Part shown: positions 27,361-36,462 of the stretch, piece after piece
Position numbering within the stretch: the first letter of the stretch is position 1
Layout: every line of letters begins with the position of its first letter
NCBI RefSeq assembly: GCF_030651835.1
Contig: NZ_JAUSBX010000047.1
Span: 1 to 57,992 of the forward strand
DNA length: 57,992 nucleotides
Origin: Methylicorpusculum sp.
GTDB taxonomy: Bacteria > Pseudomonadota > Gammaproteobacteria > Methylococcales > Methylomonadaceae
Direction: 5' to 3'
The notes under the pieces: generated by a model
Databases searched by the model: none
What the model was told of the DNA's origin: nothing
Seen by the model: only the letters and a program-made list of their open reading frames with translations
Translations under genes and position numbers: made by a program

Positions 27361-27550
27361 CCTGATTATAAAGATGCTTCAGCAACAACGTCTTTCCGGC
27401 AGAGCCTGCCCCGGTCAGGGAATGCCGGGGGATTGCCGGAATCTAGAGCACAAGGATGTGTTCGGCGCTCGCCATCCATGGCACCTGGATCTCGGCAATC
27501 CCTGCCGAGATGACGACTTTTGACTGAGCTGATTGATCTTTATAATCAGG
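27361..27550. repeat. MITE-like element, family 1, copy 3
   Basis: 190 bp with terminal inverted repeats CCTGATTATAAAGATGCTTC and GATCTTTATAATCAGG. It lies 14 bp after the thiSG stop codon. Its interior nearly matches copy 2 (inverted) and copy 4 (same orientation). Confidence 0.9.
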
Positions 27551-27690
27551 AGATGTTTTGCCGGGCTAAGCGTTCGCTAGCCCGGCAGTCTCAACTCCAA
27601 TCAACGCCGTGCCAACACCTGATCACTTTGCTTTATTCCCTGGCATGACGATCCCCTTTAGCATTAACCTATTTTAACTTTTCAAGCATC

Positions 27691-28377
27691 ATGTTATCTG
27701 AGCAAACGGCCCCCCGAAGAATTCGCAGCTTTATTCGCAGACAAGGGCGTATCACACCCGGACAGGAGCTGGCTTTGGCAAACCATTGGGATACTTTTTG
27801 CCTAGATCCTGAAGCAGAATGTTGTTTTGCTGAAGTGTTCGGACGAGACGCGCCGACCGTTCTTGAAATAGGCTTCGGTAACGGCGAAAGTCTGGCGCAA
27901 ATGGCGGCTGATTCACAGGGCACCAATTTTGTGGGCATCGAAGTGCATAAACCCGGCGTTGGGCATTTATTGATGCTCATCGAGCAACTCGGCTTAACCA
28001 ACCTCAGAATTTATTGCCATGATGCGGTTGAGATACTGGAACGCCGAATCAAAGACCACAGCTTGGAAGGAATCCATCTGTTTTTTGCAGATCCCTGGCC
28101 AAAGAAAAAACACCACAAAAGAAGAATCGTCAGACCCGAATTTATCCACACGGTGGTCAAAAAATTGAAACCCGGAGGCTATTTTCATGCGGCAACCGAT
28201 TGGGAAAATTATGCCCAGCATATGCTGCAGGTATTAAACGCGGAACCTGAGCTCTGCAACAGCAGTTTGACCGGTGATTACTGCGAACGCCCCGGATATC
28301 GACCGGTGACCAAGTTTGAAAACCGAGGACTGCGTTTAGGCCATGGCGTATGGGATTTGATTTTTATCCGTAAGTAG
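27691..28377 (+). CDS. trmB: tRNA (guanine-N7-)-methyltransferase
   Basis: 228 residues; methylates G46 in the tRNA variable loop using SAM. VLEIGFGNGESL is the SAM-binding motif, FVGIEVHKPGVGHLL follows it, and FADPWPKKKHHKRRIV is the TrmB signature. It is on the same strand as aroG-thiSG but separated from them by a MITE, so it may now have its own promoter. Confidence 0.96.
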   Translation: MLSEQTAPRRIRSFIRRQGRITPGQELALANHWDTFCLDPEAECCFAEVFGRDAPTVLEIGFGNGESLAQMAADSQGTNFVGIEVHKPGVGHLLMLIEQLGLTNLRIYCHDAVEILERRIKDHSLEGIHLFFADPWPKKKHHKRRIVRPEFIHTVVKKLKPGGYFHAATDWENYAQHMLQVLNAEPELCNSSLTGDYCERPGYRPVTKFENRGLRLGHGVWDLIFIRK

Positions 28378-28636
28378 AGAATTGCCGTAAGAACAGACTC
28401 TCCAACGGTTTGACTTAGATCACTCACCGCTTCTCGTCCACAACAAAAACCTGCCGCACTTCCATTTAAGTTTCAACTTTAAAGTGCGGCCAATGCCTGA
28501 CTCAATTACGTTGACTTGAAAAACAAGGTTTGCCAATGTAGAAAGCAACGATCAGTGCCAACCAGAAGTGGCTAAACTTTGCAGTACAGAACCTATCCTA
28601 AGGGTTAAATCCAGCCATTCCTCGTTTAAAAGTTTT
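28378..28636. other. Intergenic region with one hairpin
   Basis: A 9-bp inverted repeat, GCCGCACTT (28453-28461) and AAGTGCGGC (28482-28490), may act as a weak terminator for trmB, though no T run follows. No gene is supported. Confidence 0.4.
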
Positions 28637-28797
28637 CCTGAGTATAAAGATGCTTCAGCAACAACGTCTTTCCGGCAGGGATTGCCGGAATCCAGAGCAC
28701 AAGGATGTGTTCGGCGCTCGCCATCCATGGCATCTGGTTCTCGGCAATCCCTGCCGAGATGACGATTTTTACTCAGCTGATTGATCTTTATGATCAG
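28637..28797. repeat. MITE-like element, family 1, copy 4
   Basis: 161 bp, bounded by CCTGAGTATAAAGATGCTTC and GATCTTTATGATCAG. It matches copy 3 except for an internal deletion of about 29 bp in the TGCCCCGG-type palindrome. Confidence 0.88.
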
Positions 28798-28827
28798 TAA
28801 TTTTTTACCCCCGATTTAAAAAATCAA

Positions 28828-29182
28828 CCTGATTAGCAAGAGGTTTTGCCAAATCGATAAGCCCGACATGCCCGTCCGGAAACGGGCATGTCGGCCATGG
28901 AGGTTAAGCTTCGTGCTATCCATGACTTCTGGATTTCGGTAATCCCTGCCGAAATGACACGGTCGGCTCAGCAATTCTCAATTTGAAGGGAAAAAAGGGC
29001 TGGGGGAAGCTTTTTGAGGATGTCGGCAGCAGGGATGCTGCTGTCAAGCCCCCATGGAAGGGTTTACGGCGTTCCTCAAAAGGCTTTTCCCAGTCCAAAA
29101 TGATACCGAAAAGATCAAACTGAGAATTGCTGCGGTCGGCCAGTAAAAAAGAGTTAGAACTTAAACATCCTTTATAATCAAG
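28828..29182. repeat. MITE-like element, family 1, copy 5, interrupted by a family 2 element
   Basis: It starts CCTGATTAGCAAGAGG and ends CATCCTTTATAATCAAG. Its interior corresponds, inverted, to copy 1 at 17741-17952. At 28969-29132 it is split by a family 2 element. Confidence 0.8.
28969..29132. mobile_element. MITE-like element, family 2, with target-site duplication
   Basis: 164 bp with terminal inverted repeats CAGCAATTCTCA and TGAGAATTGCTG (12 bp perfect, about 18 bp with one mismatch). It is flanked by a direct repeat CGGTCGGC at 28960-28967 and 29133-29140. The host sequence is a family 1 element, whose uninterrupted relative at 17741-17952 lacks this insert. It encodes no protein. 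Confidence 0.85.
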
Positions 29183-29250
29183 AAAATTCAAGCTGGGAAT
29201 TGCCTGCAAAGAATCACTGTTTAACACTATCCACTGGTTAACCGCACGCT

Positions 29251-30204
29251 ATGAAATTTAAAGATTACTATCAAATTATGGGTGTTCCCCGCTCAGCGTC
29301 TCAGGAAGAGATCAAGCGGGCTTATCGCAAATTGGCGCGAAAATATCATCCGGATGTCAGCAAGGAAAAAAATGCCGAGGCTAAATTTAAAGAGTTAGGT
29401 GAAGCCTATGAGGTATTAAAAGACCCGGAAAAAAGAGCGGCCTACGATAAATTGGGCGCTAACTGGAAAGCCGGACAGGATTTCAATCCACCACCTGATT
29501 GGGAACAAGCGTTTGAATTTAAAGGCGGCGGATTCACCAGCGACGAAGCCGGTATCTACAGTGATTTCTTTGAGCAATTGTTCGGCCATACCGGTTTCAG
29601 AAACACCGGTCGCGAGCATTTCAACGCTCATGCCCGGGGCCAGGATACACATGCCAAAATCACTATTGATCTGGAAGAGAGCATTACAGGCGCCACAAAG
29701 ACCATTATTTTCAACATCCCCGAGACCGATGCAAAAGGCTATTTGCAACTAAAACAAAGATCTCTGAATATCAAAATACCCAAAGGCATCAAGCCGGGCC
29801 AGCATATCAGGCTTTCAGGCCAGGGTAGCCCTGGAATGGGCAGTGCACAAGCCGGCGATTTATTACTCGAGGTCGCATTTAATCCGCATCGGCTTTATCG
29901 CGTCATTGATACCGATATTTACCTGGATTTACCGGTGACACCCTGGGAGGCGGCATTGGGCGCCAAAATCAAGGTACCCACGCCGGAAGGACCTGTCGAC
30001 CTTAGCATCCCGGCCAATTCCAGACAAGGCAGCAAACTGCGAATAAAAGGCCGGGGCTTACCCTCCAAAAAACCGGGCGATTTTTATGTTGTCCTGCAAA
30101 TTACGCTGCCGCCGGCCGATTCTGAAGCGGCTCGCTCGGTTTATCGGCAAATGCAGGCACAACTGGATTTTAATCCGCGTCTTTCGCTAGGACTCAGCTT
30201 ATGA
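29251..30204 (+). CDS. cbpA: Curved-DNA-binding J-domain protein CbpA
   Basis: 317-residue DnaJ-like co-chaperone. The N-terminal J domain (1-70) keeps HPD at residues 33-35. A Gly/Phe-poor linker follows, then two beta-sandwich substrate-binding domains ([16 protein letters not shown] near the end). No zinc-finger domain is present, which distinguishes CbpA from DnaJ. It is followed by cbpM with a 4-bp overlap. Confidence 0.94.
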   Translation: MKFKDYYQIMGVPRSASQEEIKRAYRKLARKYHPDVSKEKNAEAKFKELGEAYEVLKDPEKRAAYDKLGANWKAGQDFNPPPDWEQAFEFKGGGFTSDEAGIYSDFFEQLFGHTGFRNTGREHFNAHARGQDTHAKITIDLEESITGATKTIIFNIPETDAKGYLQLKQRSLNIKIPKGIKPGQHIRLSGQGSPGMGSAQAGDLLLEVAFNPHRLYRVIDTDIYLDLPVTPWEAALGAKIKVPTPEGPVDLSIPANSRQGSKLRIKGRGLPSKKPGDFYVVLQITLPPADSEAARSVYRQMQAQLDFNPRLSLGLSL

Positions 30205-30530
30205 AATCATCTGATTTATTATTAGTGTATACCGGCACCGTCATTGAAGAAGACAGCCTGACCTTGGGCCAACTCTGCAAAGCCTGCGGCACCAACGCGG
30301 ATATGATCATCAGTCTCGTCGAAGAGAGTATCATTGAACCCAGCGGCGAAAACATTCATGAATGGCAATTTTCAGGTGCCAATCTGGTGCGCGCGCGTTT
30401 TGCGCTCAGACTGCAACGGGATTTGGGCATCAATCTGGCCGGAATCGCCCTGGTACTGGATTTAATTGAAGAACGGGAAATGCTGCGCGCGCAAATTGCC
30501 GCGTCAGAACACCGCCATGTCCTTGGTTAG
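30201..30530 (+). CDS. cbpM: Chaperone modulator CbpM
   Basis: 109-residue MerR-like helix-turn-helix fold protein that binds the J domain of CbpA and inhibits it. [22 protein letters not shown] and [26 protein letters not shown] are the family's motifs. The stop codon falls at the left boundary of a family 2 repeat, so the last residues may differ from the ancestral end. Confidence 0.9.
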   Translation: MKSSDLLLVYTGTVIEEDSLTLGQLCKACGTNADMIISLVEESIIEPSGENIHEWQFSGANLVRARFALRLQRDLGINLAGIALVLDLIEEREMLRAQIAASEHRHVLG

Positions 30531-30660
30531 GGAAAAAAGGACTGGGGAAGTTTTTCAAGGATGTCGGCAACCGGGATGCTGCCGACGAGGTTTTCGGCGT
30601 TCCTCGAAAGGCTTTTCCCAGCCCAAAATGACGCTGAAAATAGCATACTGGGAATTGCTG
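30529..30660. repeat. MITE-like element, family 2, left end degraded
   Basis: It contains AGGGAAAAAAGG, AAGGATGTCGGCAACCGGGA and CGGCGTTCCTCGAAAGGCTT, and ends in ACTGGGAATTGCTG. The left terminal inverted repeat is not recognisable because the cbpM coding end occupies that place. Confidence 0.7.
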
Positions 30661-30710
30661 TATGCCTATAGCCGATTGCACTTTTTGTTTTATTCAACCC
30701 GAGAAGCACC

Positions 30711-31790
30711 ATGCCAACTAGTTTATTCACGCCGGTTATTGCCGGAAGTCTCTCATTAAAAAACCGAATCGTCATGGCGCCTTTGACCCGCAGCAGATCA
30801 AAGCAGCCCGGCGATATTCCCTGGGAAATGAATGCCACGTATTACCGCCAGCGCGCTACCGCCGGATTAATCATTGCCGAAGCCACTCAAATCTCCCCGC
30901 AAGGTAAAGGCTATGCCTATACGCCGGGCATTTACAGCGATGAACAGATCGAGGGCTGGCGGAAAGTAACCTCCGCCGTTCATGAAGAAGGCGGCCTGAT
31001 TGTTTTGCAGCTTTGGCATGTAGGCCGCGTTTCTCATAGAGACTTACAACCCGATCATCAACTGCCGGTTGCGCCATCGGCCATTAAAATTGACGGCAAC
31101 GCCTTTACCGAAGATGGGTTTAAGCCCTTTGAGACGCCGAGAGCGCTGGAGCTATCCGAAATACCCGTCATTATTGACCACTATCGAACGGCAGCCATCA
31201 ATGCGTTAAAAGCAGGCTTTGACGGTATTGAAATCCATGCCGCCAATGGTTATTTACTGGATCAGTTCCTGCGCGATGGCTCCAATCACAGAACCGATGT
31301 CTATGGCGGATCTATCGAAAATCGCGCGCGCTTATTGCTTGAGGTTTTAACGGCAGTATCTGACGCGATAGGACCGGATAAAGTAGGTCTACGATTATCT
31401 CCGACCAATCCTTTTAACGACATGACGGACAGTGATCCTCAAACCCATTTTGCCTATTTCGTTGAACAGTTAAACCCATTCAATTTGGCTTATCTTCACA
31501 TCGTCGAACGCATGATTCCGGTTGAAGAGGATCATTCCACCTTTGATTTTGATGCATTAAGACACCGTTTCAAAGGCGTGTATATTGCCAACGGCGGCTA
31601 CACTTTGGCCAGCGCAACTGACAGCATTGCAAAAAACCGCTGCGATCTGGTTGCGTTCGGCAAGCCCTTTATTGCCAATCCTGATTTGGTGGAGCGATTC
31701 AAAATCAACGCACCGTTGAATGAGCCGGACTTTGACACCTTCTATGGCGGCGGGGAAAATGGTTACACCGATTATCCCGCACTTAAATAA
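30711..31790 (+). CDS. Old Yellow Enzyme family alkene reductase (NemA-like)
   Basis: 359-residue FMN-dependent TIM-barrel oxidoreductase that reduces activated C=C bonds or nitro compounds with NAD(P)H. Motifs: MAPLTRSRS (FMN), QLWHVGRVSH, the His-Asn substrate pair in EIHAANGYLLDQFLRDGSN, and the phosphate site AFGKPFIANPDLVER near 310-330. The physiological substrate is unknown. Monocistronic. Confidence 0.92.
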   Translation: MPTSLFTPVIAGSLSLKNRIVMAPLTRSRSKQPGDIPWEMNATYYRQRATAGLIIAEATQISPQGKGYAYTPGIYSDEQIEGWRKVTSAVHEEGGLIVLQLWHVGRVSHRDLQPDHQLPVAPSAIKIDGNAFTEDGFKPFETPRALELSEIPVIIDHYRTAAINALKAGFDGIEIHAANGYLLDQFLRDGSNHRTDVYGGSIENRARLLLEVLTAVSDAIGPDKVGLRLSPTNPFNDMTDSDPQTHFAYFVEQLNPFNLAYLHIVERMIPVEEDHSTFDFDALRHRFKGVYIANGGYTLASATDSIAKNRCDLVAFGKPFIANPDLVERFKINAPLNEPDFDTFYGGGENGYTDYPALK

Positions 31791-31795
31791 TGGCC

Positions 31796-32002
31796 TTATC
31801 GCCCTAAAGCGACTTCATGTTCGTCAAGACCAAAGAATCGGGATGGCTCTGTAAATGAACCCGCCGATAGGGTCATTCTTCTGTTGTCGACCAGCAAATG
31901 CAATAAAGACTGGTCGACAGCAGGAAAGAAGCTGACACAGACTTCGTCCATATCTAACGGAAAAGCATATTGAGCCATTAATGCGTTGATTCCATCATTC
32001 AT
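31796..32002 (-). CDS. Small hypothetical protein (68 aa)
   Basis: The frame MNDGINALMAQYAFPLDMDEVCV... starts at 32002 with a weak TGGAA site. No family or membrane segment is recognised. It is convergent with the OYE gene and follows the ATP-grasp gene on the same strand at 131 bp. The existence of this gene is uncertain. Confidence 0.45.
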   Translation of the reverse strand: MNDGINALMAQYAFPLDMDEVCVSFFPAVDQSLLHLLVDNRRMTLSAGSFTEPSRFFGLDEHEVALGR

Positions 32003-32133
32003 AAATAATTCCAGAAAAATAAAGCTGAATTATCACCGTTTGATATGACAGATTCGTGACAGCTTAAAATGAGATCCCCCCTTTCAGTAAGGTGTTTTTT
32101 GAATGCATCCGAACAAAGGATACTAACTTGCGA

Positions 32134-33441
32134 TCAACCATCCGGAACAGAAACGACCTGGGCAAAGCCTCCACCCGGCGTTCTAAAATTAGTTGTTTGA
32201 CCTTGATATAAACGGGCACAGACCCATTGCACCTGACGCTGATAAACATAATTACGCAGGTCAACTTTAAAATCCAGCTTTTCGTTGCCTATTTCAAGTT
32301 GCCGCTCGCTTGGCTGGACCAGCTTTTGAGCGACATAATCGTGCTGCAGAATTTCATCGAAGACGCGATGAGTCAGTTTATCGCCGCGGTAAGCGGCTTT
32401 GCTACCGTAGCCTCTGGCCGGTTTAAAGAACAGTTGTTTACGGTTTTTCCAGAGCCAGTCGGCATCATCGGCCTTAACCTGACGCGTTTGTGCGATGCCT
32501 TGCAGCAACAGGGCACGAGTTGGCTCATCAATGCCTAATTCCAGCAGTGTTGTTTCATCCGTCAGCAGCGCCAGATTTCTTTTATCGGCATAAAGCGCAT
32601 GATTTCGGGGATGGGGCGTCAAAACAACGGTTGAATTTAAATAAGCGTCTCTAAGCTGATGATGCTCGGGCTGCGTCAAGCCAAAGTCAGTAAGCCGGTT
32701 GTAAACAAGGTCGATCTGCAAAAGGCCATACCAGACACGGCCCTCCCTATAGTCAAGTTCTGACGGATCGGCAATAACGGCAGTGATACCGTTTCGCTCA
32801 AATAACTTTTGAAAAAGAATGAATTCGGGCAGCATGAATTGTGTTTGCGGCTGTGTATCAACAATCGCGATGGATTTTAATGATCTTTGTGTATTTTCTG
32901 CCCGCCATTCCTGCAGAAACATGTTCACAAATGCCTGCTCGGCCTTGCATGAAGAAGTGATGCCGGGCTGCTTGCCCGCGGCGAGTTCGCAACATGAAAA
33001 TTGGGCTTTTGCCAGCATGACATTGAGCATTGCGCCACCGGCGTTGCTGTTGATTTCAATCAGCTTGGGTCCTTCCGGACTTAGATGAAAATCAAAACCC
33101 AGAAAAACTCCGCTGGCTTTAGGGATAAAATGCGCAGCCGATGGCGCAAAACGAAGCGCGCGTTCCTGGAATGCAGGTAAGGCAATCACATCTTCAATCG
33201 CGGTAATGATTTGATGCTGCTTGTAAAGGCAGGATTCGGTGACAAAAACGGCCGATTCGGCAAAAAGGTGCGGCCTTTCCTCGGTAATCATTTTATAAAG
33301 ATCCAGTTCCCTGGCTTGTTCTGATAATTCAGCGCGCATAGCTGACCTATCAAGCGATACACAATAACATTCCTTGTTAAGTCGCTCCGGCTTGCCGGCG
33401 TCTTGTTGATCGTGCAAGTCTTCCATCGATTTTGATTGCAT
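32134..33441 (-). CDS. Putative circularly permuted ATP-grasp protein
   Basis: 435 residues. Two ATP-grasp signatures are visible in reversed order. The metal-ligating Glu-x-Asn type motif LIEINSNAGG is at residues 127-136, before the nucleotide-binding loop FFKPARGYGSKAA at 338-350. In ordinary ATP-grasp enzymes the loop comes first. Permuted ATP-grasp families exist and may ligate amino acids or peptides, but no substrate can be named. No signal peptide. Several upstream ATGs are possible; 33441 is the longest. Confidence 0.6.
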   Translation of the reverse strand: MQSKSMEDLHDQQDAGKPERLNKECYCVSLDRSAMRAELSEQARELDLYKMITEERPHLFAESAVFVTESCLYKQHQIITAIEDVIALPAFQERALRFAPSAAHFIPKASGVFLGFDFHLSPEGPKLIEINSNAGGAMLNVMLAKAQFSCCELAAGKQPGITSSCKAEQAFVNMFLQEWRAENTQRSLKSIAIVDTQPQTQFMLPEFILFQKLFERNGITAVIADPSELDYREGRVWYGLLQIDLVYNRLTDFGLTQPEHHQLRDAYLNSTVVLTPHPRNHALYADKRNLALLTDETTLLELGIDEPTRALLLQGIAQTRQVKADDADWLWKNRKQLFFKPARGYGSKAAYRGDKLTHRVFDEILQHDYVAQKLVQPSERQLEIGNEKLDFKVDLRNYVYQRQVQWVCARLYQGQTTNFRTPGGGFAQVVSVPDG

Positions 33442-33686
33442 TCAGCTAATAACGGGTGAACCCTGGAAATAACAAAGACGTTCACTAAGCTGTTTTAATG
33501 AACAATGAATTGGGAGAGCATTTTACAAGGTCCGTCTCGGTCTGACACGACGATTTTTATTTGCATCGCTTTAAGCGTGTCGATTGATCATAAATAGACG
33601 GGTCAGCCATTAAAAATTTGCGATCAATACCGTTTCCCGATTATTCTCAACCACATTCCGCAATCACTTTAATGAGAGTAAGTCTT

Positions 33687-34475
33687 ATGAAACCATTTTT
33701 TTTGACCCGCTTTATTTGTTCAGGGCTGTGCCTGTTTTTCGTCAATGAAGGAGGATGGGCGGCGGACTTGACCCGATCAGAAATTGAAGGGCTTTTAGCG
33801 TCGGCGACTCAGTCCAAACCGGCTGATCTGCGAAGAAAGGATTTGCGCGGACTCGATTTGTCCCGGCTGGATTTTCGCCACGCGGATTTATGGGGCGCCG
33901 ATCTTAGGCAAGCCGATCTCAGTCATGCCAATTTATCTGGACTGGTTCTGGATTTAACCGTGATGACCGGTATAAAGCTGACCCATGCCGATTTATCCAA
34001 TGTGAGCATTTTCGGAGTGAGCCTGGTTAAAGCCGACATGAGTAAAGCCAATCTGAGCGGCAGCCGTGTCATTGCCATCATGGATGGCGCCAACCTCAGT
34101 TACGCGGACATTTCCAACGCCAATTGGGGCGCGGATATGAAAAATCAGCCGATGGGTTTAATGCGTGCCAGTTTGAAAGGCGCCAATTTAACCGGTGCCA
34201 ATTTGTCAGGCGGTAATTTCGATAGAGCCATGTTGCGATTGGCAAATCTGACTAAAGCCAATCTGAGCAAAGCCACATTTTTTGCAGCCGATATGGCAGG
34301 AGCCAATCTAAGCAACACGGACTTGTCGAATGCTAACTTGTCCAGCGCTAAACTGTTGGATGCCAATTTCACGGGTTCGTTAATTTCCGGAGCTCAGTTT
34401 AAAGGGGTAAAAGAGGACGCGGTTTTACTAAGGCTAGAAAAAGTCAAAGGCCGGGATACCGCTATTTTCGATTAA
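33687..34475 (+). CDS. Exported pentapeptide-repeat protein
   Basis: 263 residues from ATG 33687, with a signal peptide cleaved near GGWAAD. From about residue 55 the sequence is made of A(D/N)LSx-type pentapeptides (ADLSHANLSG, ANLTGANLSG) that fold into a right-handed quadrilateral beta-helix. Such exported proteins have no common function; some cytoplasmic members mimic DNA, which an exported one cannot easily do. The longer frame from TTG 33618 lacks a ribosome binding site. Confidence 0.88.
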   Translation: MKPFFLTRFICSGLCLFFVNEGGWAADLTRSEIEGLLASATQSKPADLRRKDLRGLDLSRLDFRHADLWGADLRQADLSHANLSGLVLDLTVMTGIKLTHADLSNVSIFGVSLVKADMSKANLSGSRVIAIMDGANLSYADISNANWGADMKNQPMGLMRASLKGANLTGANLSGGNFDRAMLRLANLTKANLSKATFFAADMAGANLSNTDLSNANLSSAKLLDANFTGSLISGAQFKGVKEDAVLLRLEKVKGRDTAIFD

Positions 34476-34542
34476 ATGATTTCATTAATCCGGACTTTCA
34501 TAAAATGAAATTTCGTGTAAAATGCGCGTCTTCAAAACGAGT

Positions 34543-34618
34543 GGGTGCTTAGCTCAGCTGGGAGAGCATCGCCCTTACAAGGCGAGGGTCGGGGGTTCGA
34601 ACCCCTCAGCACCCACCA
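34543..34618 (+). tRNA. tRNA-Val (anticodon TAC)
   Basis: 76 nt with encoded CCA. Acceptor stem GGGTGCT/AGCACCC; D-arm GCTCAGCTGGGAGAGC; anticodon stem CGCCC and GGGCG-type pairs around CTTACAA; T-arm CGGGGGTTCGAACCCCT. Anticodon TAC reads GTA and other GUN codons. Confidence 0.97.
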
Positions 34619-34688
34619 ATTGAATATTCAGTTTTAAATTTTGATCTACCAGCCCTGTCAGGCAAACTCTTATTCCGGGTAATTAGTA

Positions 34689-35321
34689 TTAAACAGGCTT
34701 TTCCGCTTCCCTGTTGCCATAATGCGTCTGGTAGTCAGCCATAGACAGCCGTATCACTTCATGAGCTTCGTCACGCCCGTAGACGTTGGTTATCTCACAA
34801 TGGCTCGTTTCACCGGGCAAGTTTTTGTACGTCAGAAAATAATGTTTCAGCCGGTTGATATAAGATGACGGGCAGTCTGATACATCGTTCCACTGACGAT
34901 AAAACTCATCACCTTTCATAACTGCAATAATTTTGTCATCCGCTTCGCCTCTATCAAGCAGACGAAATCCGCCGATCGGAATGGCCGGAAGAATGATATT
35001 GCCGTGAGTAACCGCCCGCTCACTCAATACACAGATATCCAAAGGATCGCCATCGCCTTTGGCAACCATTTTTCCCGACATCTTCTCGGCAAACTCGGCC
35101 ACTTTTTCCGCGCAATAGGTTTGCGGAATAAAGCCATAGAGGGTCGGCACGGTATTTGAGAACTTCTGGGGCCTGTCAATCTTAAGATACCCTGTTGTTT
35201 TGTCGATTTCATATTTCACAGTATCGGAAGGTACCATCTCTATGAAAGCCGTCACGACGGTAGGTGCTTGTTCACCCGGATGGATACCATGCCAGGGATG
35301 TGCTTTGTAAGGTATGTTCAT
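34689..35321 (-). CDS. ppa: Inorganic pyrophosphatase, family I
   Basis: Hydrolyses pyrophosphate to two phosphates and so drives biosynthetic reactions. 210 residues. The metal-binding signature GDGDPLDICVL is near residue 90, with the KYEIDK start motif and the YGF-P region. The C-terminal part (ISSCP-like SDCPSSYINRLKHYFLTYKNLP) fits the longer class of family I enzymes. Last gene of a minus-strand block. Confidence 0.95.
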   Translation of the reverse strand: MNIPYKAHPWHGIHPGEQAPTVVTAFIEMVPSDTVKYEIDKTTGYLKIDRPQKFSNTVPTLYGFIPQTYCAEKVAEFAEKMSGKMVAKGDGDPLDICVLSERAVTHGNIILPAIPIGGFRLLDRGEADDKIIAVMKGDEFYRQWNDVSDCPSSYINRLKHYFLTYKNLPGETSHCEITNVYGRDEAHEVIRLSMADYQTHYGNREAEKPV

Positions 35322-35394
35322 TTTTTGTGCAGTTGGGTATAAGGAATGTAAATTGTTAAGTAAGCTAGGAATCGAGTATTTTTACGCGGGCCAC

Positions 35395-36135
35395 TCATCT
35401 AACCGGCGAATTATGACTGTAATCAATTGAGCTTCCGGAACGGCTTTCCATGCGTTGCTGGTTTTTCCAATCTCTATGTCTAAGCATTATCTCCAGCACT
35501 TCCTGAGGATCGTCAGTCAGCGTGATAAAATTCAGGTCCTCTTCTGATACGGTATGGTATTCGATGAGCGTTGTCTTTATCCATTCCATCAGCCCTTGCC
35601 AAAAATCGGTGCCGAATAAAACCAGGGGCAATGGATAAATCTTTTTAGTTTGCATCAGGGTTAGCGATTCAAACAATTCATCCAGAGTTCCAAAGCCGCC
35701 CGGCATACAGACATATCCCATGGAATGCCTGACAAACATAACTTTACGTACAAAAAAATAGCGGAAACCCAGGGATATATCCTGGTAGGGATTAGGTCTT
35801 TGCTCCATCGGCAGTTCTATGTTGAGGCCGATTGAAGGCTGTCTATGAGAGTGGGCTCCCTTGTTTGCGGCTTCCATAATGCCGGGGCCGCCACCGCTTA
35901 TAATCGCAAAATCATGCTGGGCTAACAACCCGGCTATTTCTACCGTTTTTTGATAATAAGGATGATTGGGCGCCAAGCGGGCAGAACCGAAAATGGAAAT
36001 GGCGTCGCATAAATGAGACAACCGGTCAAATCCCTCGGTAAATTCACTGATAATTCGAAAAATCCGCCAGGACTGATCGCCTTTGACGTCATCAATAGTG
36101 TTGAACGAGTTATTTTGTCTGTTATTACATTCCAT
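35395..36135 (-). CDS. LOG family protein (TIGR00730, phosphoribohydrolase-like)
   Basis: 246 residues with the Rossmann-like LOG fold. SGGGPGIMEAANKGA and PGGFGTLDELFE are the nucleotide-binding signatures. Plant-type LOGs release free cytokinins from riboside 5'-monophosphates; bacterial members act on AMP-like nucleotides, and some were long misannotated as lysine decarboxylases. The N-terminal ~45 residues are less conserved. It is 5 bp from the cytochrome gene. Confidence 0.9.
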   Translation of the reverse strand: MECNNRQNNSFNTIDDVKGDQSWRIFRIISEFTEGFDRLSHLCDAISIFGSARLAPNHPYYQKTVEIAGLLAQHDFAIISGGGPGIMEAANKGAHSHRQPSIGLNIELPMEQRPNPYQDISLGFRYFFVRKVMFVRHSMGYVCMPGGFGTLDELFESLTLMQTKKIYPLPLVLFGTDFWQGLMEWIKTTLIEYHTVSEEDLNFITLTDDPQEVLEIMLRHRDWKNQQRMESRSGSSIDYSHNSPVR

Positions 36136-36140
36136 ATAGC

Positions 36141-36452
36141 TTATTTGCTGATGCTGTGAGCGAGCACATACGTGCTCAAAGAATGCATTTTGCTTCCTTT
36201 GATATGGGGAAATTTTGGCATTCGAATTGAACCTGTGTAAATTTTATGCTTAACGAATCCTGCGTTCATATTTTTAGGGTGCAGCTCAAACAGAACATCA
36301 GGCACATTTTCATCACGAGGTTGGTGACACTCTGCGCACGCTGCCTGAAATATTTGCTCTCCTGTGGCTGAGGAGTCGGGTTTGAAATCACTGGTACAAC
36401 CATTGATAGCCAATGTGATGCACAGCGTAGAAAAGCGATAAGACTTCTTCAT
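36141..36452 (-). CDS. Small single-haem cytochrome c lipoprotein
   Basis: 103 residues. Lipoprotein signal with Cys19 (AINGC), one haem-binding CAECH (Cys39, Cys42, His43) and a likely distal Met78 in RMPKFP. It is a short class I-type cytochrome, probably anchored in the periplasm. It lies 10 bp after pyrC' and 5 bp before the LOG gene, so it is in the operon although not obviously related in function. Confidence 0.88.
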   Translation of the reverse strand: MKKSYRFSTLCITLAINGCTSDFKPDSSATGEQIFQAACAECHQPRDENVPDVLFELHPKNMNAGFVKHKIYTGSIRMPKFPHIKGSKMHSLSTYVLAHSISK

Positions 36453-36462
36453 GGCAAGCTCC

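Noticed and set aside
17741-29182. CRISPR array
   Set aside because: The repeats are few, long, inverted and differently oriented, with no regular spacers and no cas genes.
28916-29227. 103-codon minus-strand frame
   Set aside because: It is composed of the nested repeats at 28828-29182.
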